Assembly (NCBI GenBank): GCA_900617975.1
Contig: UZAE01000067.1
Location: forward strand, 1 to 43,869
Origin: Rodentolepis nana
Lineage: Eukaryota; Platyhelminthes; Cestoda; Cyclophyllidea; Hymenolepididae
Length of the DNA stretch: 43,869 nucleotides
Direction: 5' to 3'
The notes under the pieces are model-generated. The model was not told where the DNA came from and ran no database searches. It saw only the letters and a list, made by a program, of their open reading frames with translations. Positions 34,756 through 43,869 of this stretch are shown piece after piece; positions within the stretch are counted from its first letter, which is position 1, and every line of letters begins with the position of its first letter. The position numbers and the translations under genes were made by a program.

Positions 34756-34983
34756 ATTTACCAAAAAATAAATCCGTAATTGTACCTACTTCCCTACCTG
34801 CCGAAGAGGGATCGTTTAGGGCAGTACTCCTTTGGATAACCTGGCTTATGAGGTCATGCCAACTGCTGTACTTTTCCTCGAGTTTGTTATTGTGAAATAT
34901 GAATTTTATTCCAAAAGCCAGTATATATTATTTTAAATTACTCGATATTTGATATGAATTGCCAAATTTGTTTCTTTTCCAAG

Positions 34984-35599
34984 GCATTGCAAATTGCTTT
35001 ACAACTGTTTATCATAAGAAATATCTAAACCCAGGGTAAGTGAAGTTTCACAGATAGCAAGAGCGCTCTATTGAATAAGACAATACTTAGGTGGTGCAAA
35101 TTGTAGTCAATTTAATCATGAAAATCCAAATTTCATGAGCTCAAAGTTATCAGCTTAACTGGTTTATAAGTTGAAGTTCATTTAGGCTTATTCTCTAATT
35201 TTATCAACTTACACTCCATAGAGCAAAGCTGAGTGATATGCTTTCATGTGATTTTGTGACTATATGCCTTAGGCTCAACTTTTCTAGCATTCTCCCACTG
35301 GACAAAGTAGTATACCACTTAGTGAATTACCTTTTTGGGGTTGTGGTGATCGATTCTTTAATGAAATTTCGTTCAAGTCCAAAAGTATCCAATGGGGATA
35401 ATGCTCTGTATCACGAGAAATGGCATTCCACGCTCTCAGGTAAGCAATTCTTAATATATGCAGACTTAAAGATGGTCACTTTTGGTGTATGAGATTTTAA
35501 CTGCATTATTGCTAACTTCTCATCTCTCTTGTAGATTCGTCCTTGTTAGCGTTTGAGGCAATGTTTTTCAAAGGTACTTTTTTTCTACTAGAACGTTGA
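34984..35599 (+). CDS. Unrecognised gene, tentative three-exon model, 5' end missing
   Basis: Exon a (34984-35035) follows a strong acceptor TTTGTTTCTTTTCCAAG and ends at GG|GTAAGTG. Exon b (35288-35439) lies between TTTTCTAG and CAG|GTAAGC. Exon c begins at 35535 after TCTCTCTTGTAG and reaches TGA at 35597-35599. Only one frame of exon a is open and it joins in phase to b and c: IANCFTTVYHKKYLNPG, then ILPLDKVVYHLVNYLFG..., then DSSLLAFEAMFFK.... Introns are 252 and 95 nt. No start codon was located upstream; the repeat copy to the left offers a donor but no compatible coding frame. I recognise no domain. It could be a pseudogene or a noncoding transcript. Confidence 0.35.
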
Positions 35600-37639
35600 A
35601 ATTCTTGGCCTCTCCCTCATTTGATAGTATTATCATTATCATTAATGTTTTATTGGGCGTTGAGGTGTTTACTGAGTAGATATATTATTTGCGAACTTAT
35701 AACATGATTTGTGTTCCTAGTTCCTTGAATTGATATGGCCTAATAATGTTGTGAAATCCATTAAGCGGAGCGTTATTGAGGTGACTTTCGTTTGTGTGAC
35801 GCCACCATTAGTTTAGAGCCTTCTAGTGTTAGATGGTTAAAGAATTGCATGAAGGGGGCAAGGTCTGTGGATTGCCCTTATTGTTTTCCATTGGAACGCT
35901 ACACGGAGATAACCGTGCGCCAAGAGTGTCAATAACTTGATCACCAGATATTTCTTAGTTAACTTAAACTAATGATCAAACACTTCTGGAAAATTTAAGT
36001 AGGCATCATGATCTCAATAACTGTAGGTTTTTTGTAGAGAGTTCTACCAGATATGCGCCCTATTCATAAATTATAAATCCATTAATAAACCCTCCAAGTT
36101 TACTGAGTTAACTCTCATTGGCCTCACAGTTCTATATTCTGATATAAACACCAAAGTGATCACATAACGTGGTTGAAATAGATACCGCCTTGAACCTGTT
36201 CAAAATGTTTCCTCTCGTTTGTTGCAACATCCTCTCACGGATGGTTTTGGTAAATAGACACGTCAATCTAGCTTAGATAGTTAGTGAGTGCGAAGTAACA
36301 ATCAACTTCCCTATTATGACTTGAGGCAAGTAAAAACAAGGTTAAGATCTTCTCTCAGTGCCAAATATCTAAAGACCGGAAACAGTTGAATAATCCCACA
36401 GGGTAATGAATTGGCATCATATAAAATTAAGGAGGGGTGGGGGGGGGGAGGGCAAAGTGGAAATAGAAGGGTTAAATTTTGCAATTTGGGTTGTGCATGA
36501 TGTGCTATAGGTGGATATCTCACCTTCTAAAATATAAATTTCATGTTCCGTCTGCTGAATGCTTTTGGTCTCATTTACCCATTTATTTTTAATTTAGGAA
36601 GAGGCGGTCTTATCAATAAATTGGCCTTTCTCCCAGTAGTCGAGAAGGAAAATTGATATAATACGATAGATTCATCAGCTTAAAACTTTAACATAGTGAA
36701 GATAATAACTTGATGCGTCTAAATTGCCAAACCCAAATAGAATCTTTTGTATAATATAATATTAAAAATATTCCTTTACTCCACTTGACATTGTTTTCTT
36801 CATTTCTCTTCTAATAATCAGAATTCCAAATATCAAGGTTTATCCCATAAGTATAAGAGGTAATTATCATCCGAGGAAGTGAGAAAAGGCAATTAAGTCT
36901 TTTAAAGACGCTTTCACCATAACAAAGCTCGAATCAATAGAGCGCAGTCAATACAAGGCTGGTATTCGCAACAGAACAATATGCAGTAAATACGTTTATT
37001 ATATAAGATAAACTATTTAACACCCCCTCCCCCCAACCCCACCCCTCATACATCATTTTAACCAATAGCATTTGAAAGTTCTTTCTGAATTAGTTGGCTT
37101 CCTAACACCCATGCAATTTAGCTTGCATTAACTGACGTGGTAGGTTAAAGTTCGTCTTTGGGTATGATCGACCCAAAAAGCAATAAACATAGCATGAGCG
37201 TGTAATTATTTTGCTGACGGTTTCATCGTTTGGATACTTGGGGTTTTTGGGAAGAATTTTTTTATAATGATATTTTGTTGCATTCATTCAGGTGTGTTTA
37301 AGGTGGTCGCGAATACTACGCTTACTTAAAAGCTGAAATTCTACTTGAGGGCAACCAGAATAGTTGAGTAGACACACCCCCACCCCCACCTCATGAATCA
37401 TGGAAGAGATAAGCCTGTATGATAGTGATTCTTGACATCCATAAAAAAGGAGATTATGCTTGCTGCTCAAAACCCCTCAACACTGTGAATGGAAGCCGAC
37501 ATGATCTGGAGCACTGCAGTGGAGATTATGAGGTTGCTATGACCAGAAGAGAGAAACATAACAGATGATCTGATTGTCCTCGCACAGTAGATTTTCTCTA
37601 GTGTTAGAGCACCCTGGCATCAAAAGTCGCTCTTTTAAG

Positions 37640-37669
37640 CCTCAGGTACTTGAATGTTTCAACTTCTAC
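37640..37669 (-). pseudogene. Possible non-LTR reverse transcriptase relic
   Basis: The minus strand reads VEVETFKYLR, close to the VETFKYLGS-type string common near the C-terminal end of LINE reverse transcriptases. Flanking frames are broken and no catalytic motif was found, so this is at most a decayed fragment. Confidence 0.3.
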
Positions 37670-39521
37670 CACGAGGCCAGCCCTCAAAGACAACCCTCGC
37701 GAATACAAGCTCTTACAAGCATCGGAGAAGTGAACTTCTCAAAGAAATGACCCTGAGAAATGGTAGTCTTGCAAAGACTCTGGAAGCTTCTGAGCAAAGT
37801 GTTACACATTGATTAGGCACAAACAGCACAGTTCTTTTCTCCTGAGGGAATATTTTAACACGATTAAAAGCACAACACATAGAATAATAGATGAATTAGC
37901 TTCCATAGAGTCCAATGGGCACGCTTCCAGTTATGCAAGCATAATTTTGACCAAACTTTCATGGTTTTCGGATGTGTCCATGGAGTTTGATGTGATGCCT
38001 CCCTCCACATCTCATTAAATAGGGACTTAGTTCGTATTCAGCAGCATGCATGCAATTACTGACCACTGAAGTTAGACCCTGGCCATATGCGTGGTTTCAG
38101 CGGTATTCAGCCTTCTGCTATACTCCAGGAGAAAGTGAAATGTGATTGTCACCCAAGTTTTACGATTACGCCAGTCCCAATTTTGACCTACAAACTCACC
38201 ACATCTTAACCCGATGGATTAGTGTGCATGGGGTACTATCGAGAACGACGCTATTCATTTTGCCAGTACTAAAAAATCCGACCAGTTAATGGACGTAAAT
38301 AAAGTTTTTTTTGAAACTCCCTTTAGAACAAAAGTTTTAAATCAGCTTGCTCCAAGTTCTAGGATAGGGATTGGGGTGGGGAGGGGGGGGCAGGAATGGG
38401 ACTATAATAGACTCTAAGGGTCGTTATTTTAAGTAAAACTAATTGACAATAACGTGACTTTCTTGTCTATTGAGTTTCCTTTAAATCTATTTAATTCTGT
38501 ATTTACCAACTGTCTCTTCTATTTCTGTTGAGACTGTCAACTTTAACCCTAACACCCTGTATGCACAAGTTGCGCTGAATATCCGAAGAATTTGTGCTCA
38601 TTGTACATTTATTAAGGCCATCAAACATTTGAATTACGTTAAATGCTAAATTTATGAATCATTTTATGATAGACTATCGCGAATATTACGCAGACCGGAA
38701 TAGCATTCCACAAAACAATACCAACTGCTTTTAAAACTACACCATGTACGTGCTTTGAGCAAAAAAACATAGCCATGGCTAACAATAATTATTTGGTTGA
38801 AAATTTACCAATAAGGAAGCCTTGAATTCGGAACTATTGCAAAATAGCCTATGTTCCGAAGCAAATGATAACTGAGAAGGCGATCGCACTGGTGTTTGTT
38901 ATATTCTTCTTGAATAATCTTGCTCACACGTGTATTCACCGATGATTACTTCCTTCCATCTTAATTCATCGCTCATAGTATTAAAGTTCCCCCATGTTTA
39001 CTGAATAATTGGTACGGATGTAAAAAATGCAAACGAATAGTTACGGCAAGGCCAAATAGAGAGTTTTGATAGGCCGTTCAATAAACGTTGAATATTGAGA
39101 ACAAAATCCCACCTCTAAACATGAAGGTCAAATAATTGAAATTGAACTTTAAGACAATACACAGAAAACTTCTCTATGTATCGGGTTATGGATAGGTCAT
39201 TGCTGTTTTGTTGACCTGAAATTGTCATCTATTTCTGTTCAACCACCCTCCCGGTTCATTACCCTATTGGTCTACATTATAAAGTGTCTTCCCTTTGTCA
39301 AAATTTGTCGATATTTTTTTGTGCTGACAGATAATATTGATATTTAATTGAGGAAGAAGAAAATTACTGCAAAGCATAGTCACATCATTGAATCGACTTT
39401 TACCAAACTTAATTTAATTGAATTACTGCTGATTATGAGAAGAATTTTTTGAAAGCAAGTAATTATTACGCCGATGTCTAATTAGAACGAGGATGACAAT
39501 TATGTATCAAGTATGTTAATT

Positions 39522-39557
39522 CACATACACACACACACACGCACGCACACGCACACA
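39522..39557. repeat. (CA)n microsatellite with CG interruptions
   Basis: A run of CA dinucleotides with several GCAC interruptions. Confidence 0.9.
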
Positions 39558-41078
39558 AAGGAGAGAAATCAGGCACTAGACTGGGCGTTGAGGTGGGAAT
39601 TATATCTGTGCTCAATGAAGGAGGGGGGGGGGAGGGGGGGACAAACGCGTGTCTACTAATTGGTTCTTCTATAGTCGCAGTCGAACAATTAAGTGCAAGA
39701 ACGGTGAGAAAGGGTGCTTAAAGGATTTTTTATGTATGAGAGAGTGAATTGTGCTAGTGGTAGTAAGCATATCGTGATAGTCCAATTAGGTCCTTTACTA
39801 ATAATAGTAAACTGAAAAGGTAAAATATTTGAAATAGTTGATGGAATTCGAAAATTGTTGAAGCCATGAGAAGAATTTTATCAACTGTCTTCGCTATCAG
39901 AGCGCCAGATTTTCGGAAAACCCCGCTACTAGTTAACCTTCAAGCTAACCAATATTTTGTATGGGTTTAATTAATTAACAGAATATTATATGAATGAAAT
40001 TAATAAGAAGCAACTACTTCCGGGCCACAAATCATTGCTCTTCTTCTTCAACGAGGTTTGAACTTACATAATCATAATAAGGTCCAACCCAACTTTGTTC
40101 TAAGAGAAAAATGAAGTCCCAAATAGCCAAAGCTTTGCATATTTCGGATAGTGAATCACCATTGGACACGCAACACTGAACCTACACCACCTAATCCGAA
40201 TGATTAATCTCTGATTTGTTCGCTATCCCGCAGGTAAACGATTTAACCTTGTTCTTCTTGGAGTGCAAACAGTTTTCTTTTAGATTGCCAAACAAACAAA
40301 AAAATTAACACCAGCATTATAATATAATCAGCCATTCCTATAATGCCACCAAATATTTTGCTGATCTAAGAAGTTATTCATCTTTATATGCTTTATGGTG
40401 GGACTCATAATTTTAGCGCAAAACAAGTCGACTTGGCCAACTAGATAGACCACATTGTGCTTTATGAGTTGAGGATGTATAGATATGCGGTCAGATAAAA
40501 TATCAGTAAAGATACGTGAATATATGGAAATTAAGATAATTGAAAATAAGAGTAATTATTCAATAAAAATCCAATTTTCTTTCACACTATTTGAACGGAA
40601 TATAAGAGACAATAATTTCTATTGACCCAGTCTAAGAATTATTTGCTTAAACTTGAAATTTCCAAATTTATTTAATAATAAACCATTCAATTACTTTAAA
40701 TATTATAGAATCTGTAAAGTAGATTAAATTTTGAATGGCAATTTCGAGTCTTGAACCTACACTTGGCAAGTCAAAAACATACTTTTCGAAAATCAAAACC
40801 CAGAAGCACTGGAAACCAACTGAAAGGACTGACTTATTGCATAGTCAGATACACGAGAAAACTGAACTCTCCAATTTGAAAGCAAGTGGCTTGAAAATAC
40901 CTGAGTCATTTTGCTTAATTGCCATCGATAAAAAATTAACTGCATATTTCGTATCGACTGTTAACATTTTCCTTGGAACAACTCGAAGGTACCAAATAAT
41001 GGCCTAAAGCACAAAGCTCGAGCTTATCCCTTTTTTTCGTATTAAATCATCTCTTTTCGAAAGGATGATATTTATCAT

Positions 41079-41524
41079 AGGAGGGTGTGCAATAGATTTA
41101 CCTCCACGTGGTGTACTCTGGGCAACGTATACTCAAACGGCAAAAAGTCTATTAACTAGAAGTTGACTTCTCACTTCAAACTACCATCACCCCACTGTAT
41201 GTCTTATTCGACTACTTTGACAGTACTCACCTCACCTTTGTCCATATTCGACCATTTCACAGTACTCACCTCACCTTTTTTCTTAAATTCGACCACTTCA
41301 ACAGTACTCATCTTACCTTTTCTCTTTATTCGACTACTTTGACAGTACTCACCTCACCTTTTTAACCTTCGTGTCTGCCTCTTTTACATCTTTAAAACAC
41401 TTCTGTCCCCCCCCCCCCCTATCTCACCTTTTTTTCACTTTGATGTTCCTTCCCTCTGTGGGGCCTGAAGTCAACTAAATGGCTAATGATAACTGTCAAA
41501 ACGCCTGCCATTTGATATAAATAA
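41079..41524 (+). mobile_element. SINE-like element, copy 6, internally expanded
   Basis: Head GGGTGTGCAATAG, tail CATTTGATATAAATAA. ATATTTATCAT (41068-41078) and ATATTTAGCAT (41525-41535) fit an 11-bp target duplication with one mismatch. It is the longest copy because a unit of about 41 bp (starting TTCGAC) is repeated four times. It also has a C13 run at 41407-41419. Confidence 0.85.
41207..41367 (+). repeat. Four tandem copies of a ~41-bp unit inside SINE copy 6
   Basis: Units start at 41207, 41247, 41288 and 41329. Each reads TTCGACYAC or similar, then CAGTACTCA, then a C/T-rich end. Other family copies hold a single unit. Confidence 0.85.
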
Positions 41525-41535
41525 ATATTTAGCAT

Positions 41536-43373
41536 TGGTGGTTTAAATTATGTGAGTAATGAGTCCTTCGTAATTTAAACACTGCGCAAGCTTCCAATAC
41601 GACTAGACCAAATTCAATTTTTTTTAAGAAACAAGTCACGTTCTTTAATAACTTATATAGCATTATCCAGATTTTATACGATTAATTTGAATGAGTAATC
41701 AGTGAAGAAACGGAAATATGTAAAAATGGAAAATATTTATTCGAGGGATTACTATTTACTGTTTCTTTCCACAGGGAAGAAGTACGAGAAACCGAAATCA
41801 TCATCTGCTAAAACGACAATGAAAGCTAAAATTAATAATGATTATCATCTCAGCCCTTAGGTCTAATTCATATCCCCTATTTAATTGCTTAAGATATTAC
41901 CTTTGTAATTTAATAGAAATTAGCCTTGTGACCCCACTCATTGCACAAGTGAAAAGACGCTCTCAAATATGCCAGTACTGAGCTGACTTGCCAGCAATTT
42001 GGAAGAATCAGGATTACAATTTGTAGTATAGGTACTGGGAAAAATCTACTTCAAAGGAAGAATACTTGGGTTACTTTTCTTTTACTGCTAGAAAGAAAGC
42101 AAATGTAGCATAATTTTAATATAACTCGAATCTGCTAGTTTTGGGGGCAAAAATCGCAGCCTCCTTAGGCGTACTTTTTGTCTCTCATCCTATGAAACAA
42201 CTTAAAATCAGGTTTTTGCCTAATTGAGGATAGTAGCACTGATTCCATACCTCTTAAACCCCTCTACCCCCCTCTTTAGTTGTGGCTACATGCACGCGGT
42301 ATTAATGACAGAACTAAGTGTATATGGGGTGGCTATTAAAAATATCCACTATCTTCTCTCACCCTCCACTCTGCGTGACAATCTGTGTATGCTTAATGCA
42401 TCAGCCATTCTTTCCCTCTCTCTCCCACCATATTTCATGCTCGAGCTGGGAGTAGGAAGGTAGAAGAATGAAAGGTAAGGGGGGGGGAGGGTGGCGAGGG
42501 AAGATTGAGAGGCTGCACTGATATCTGTGATGGGGTTTGGCACCAGGAGAGGAGTAATATCTGGCCTGTGTCACGCTATAGCTTAAGTATTGGCCATAAG
42601 TAATTTGAGGAAGAAGAGAGAGAGAGAGAGAGAGATTGGGGATTGCGTGCACTATAGTCAGATTGGGTTTGGAATGGGAGGGGGGGGGGCAAGAGGGAGA
42701 ATTAGTGAAACTTGTTGAAGACACTCGCTTTTGTTAACCGCATTATCTTATGGGCGGGCACCTAATGGCCTGGCTGTTTGTGCCCAGGATATGGCGAGTC
42801 GATAAGTATAACAGATTTTTTTTGCTGCTTGAAAAATAGCAGACTAAATAAGTGCTTCCAACTCCTATTCACCAAGGTCTACTCAAAGGTTTAATAATTT
42901 TAGGCAACATCTCAAGTGAGGTTACAGTTAAAAGTTAAATTCTTTTCTGCTAATAATTTCTCCAAAATATCGTGTGGGAAGATATGAGGAACTGTTCAGA
43001 TGTGATGAAAGGTTTCCGGGCTTCCAATGCCAAATAAAGTGCTAAACCACAATGAAATTGCAGTTAATATATCCTTTCATTACAATTTGCTACATTTTAC
43101 AATAATAACTGTGCACTACATGCCTTTCTGTGCTCCCGGCTTTATACACGGGATTTTGTCAGAAAAGGTTTGCGAGTTTTAATTTTGGGATAATTGTCTA
43201 GCATTCACAAAAACACTAACAGAAGTTACTTAAAATTGAATTCAGTATGTATACATATATGCGTGTACGATAAAGAGGAAAATTTGGATCTAAACTAGGG
43301 CATTTCATGTGATGTAAATGGATTTTAAGCAATTATGCCGAATAATTTTTAAATGAAAAATAACTATATATAT
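41536..43373. other. Intergenic region with simple repeats
   Basis: A G9 run near 42479-42487, (AG)n at 42615-42635 and a G10 run at 42680-42689 lie in AT-rich sequence. Open frames on both strands are short and unsupported. Confidence 0.6.
42615..42635. repeat. (AG)n microsatellite
   Basis: About ten uninterrupted AG dinucleotides. Confidence 0.9.
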
Positions 43374-43703
43374 TTATTTATATCAAATGGCAGGCGTTTT
43401 GATGGTTATCATTAGCCATTTAGCTGACTTCGGGCTTCACAGAGAGGAGGAGGAACATCAAAGTGACAAAAATTCGAGAGGGGGGGGGAACAAAATAATG
43501 ATTCACAGATGTAACAAAGGCAGACAGACAGACAAAAAAGCATAGAAAAGGTAAGATGGGTACTGTGGAAGGGGTCGAATATGGCATACAGTGGGGTGAT
43601 GGTAGTTTGAAGTCAGAAGTCAACTGCCGGATAATAGACTTTTGCCGTATGAGAAGACGTTTCCCAGGGTGAACCACGTGGAGATAAGTCTATCGCACAC
43701 TCC
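43374..43703 (-). mobile_element. SINE-like element, copy 7
   Basis: Antisense tail TTTATTTATATCAAATGG at the left and head (TCTATCGCACACTCC) at the right; sense strand is minus. ATATATAT flanks both ends, but low complexity makes that duplication weak. The CACGTG palindrome is kept and GGAG|GTAAGT is changed to GGAG|ATAAGT. Confidence 0.8.
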
Positions 43704-43869
43704 ATATATATAAATGTATAGACCACAGAATAACTCGGTTGATTTCCTGAAACGATAAATTGAAAAAAAATGAAATTGAATATACGGAAATAGTGGTGCC
43801 TGAAAGATTGAAATAGTAATGAGTCTGTTTTGTAGAAGCTTATGGAGATCTGTTCAACCTAACTTTGGC

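Larger units (their letters stand above)
35600..41067. other. Intergenic region, gene-poor
   Basis: An AATAAA at 36084-36089 could end the gene at 34984-35599. G/C-rich interruptions occur at 36439-36448, near 37022-37045, 38383-38390 and 39623-39640. A possible reverse-transcriptase relic is at 37640-37669 and a CA repeat at 39522-39557. A 90-codon frame at 40735-41007 (plus) has no splice or domain support. Confidence 0.55.

Noticed and set aside
40735..41007. 90-codon plus-strand frame
   Set aside because: Isolated in AT-rich intergenic DNA and without similarity to anything I know.

Overview
The window looks like nuclear DNA of a flatworm, most likely a tapeworm. The DNA is AT-rich and protein genes are sparse and interrupted by introns. 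One gene (TADA2B) has 5' introns of only 31-39 nt followed by introns of kilobase size. Poly-G/poly-C tracts and a compact non-autonomous retroelement are scattered throughout. The taxon is an inference from these features and from general knowledge of platyhelminth gene structure; no species was identified.

Layout from left to right. 1-2700: a short unrecognised minus-strand gene beside a SINE-like copy. 8197-11690: an intronless Diaphanous-class formin (minus) with a spliced 5' UTR that carries an in-frame upstream reading frame. 15122-21988: TADA2B, the ADA2b subunit of the SAGA acetyltransferase module (minus), reconstructed here in nine exons with matching phases. 24717-25530: an intron-free orphan gene (plus) with its own TATA box. 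30075-32633: a three-finger C2H2 transcription factor (minus) in three coding exons with a CCAAT/CRE-like promoter. 34984-35599: a tentative three-exon plus-strand gene next to a repeat pair. The rest is intergenic or intronic AT-rich DNA in which I see no further gene.

The most interesting non-genic content is one repeat family of about 300-450 bp, present as seven near-complete copies and one fragment. Four copies have recognisable target-site duplications, two of them perfect 14-bp ones. The family has a fixed head (GGGGTGTGCGATAG) and a fixed tail (TTTGATATAAATAA), so it behaves like a SINE moved by a LINE. Its antisense strand carries consensus 5' splice sites, its sense strand ends in AATAAA, and its head carries a CACGTG palindrome. 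Two copies lie tail to tail.

The genes do not form an operon or pathway. Their products act in actin assembly (formin), chromatin acetylation (TADA2B) and transcription (zinc finger). All exon models come from splice-site and phase matching by eye; transcript data would be decisive.
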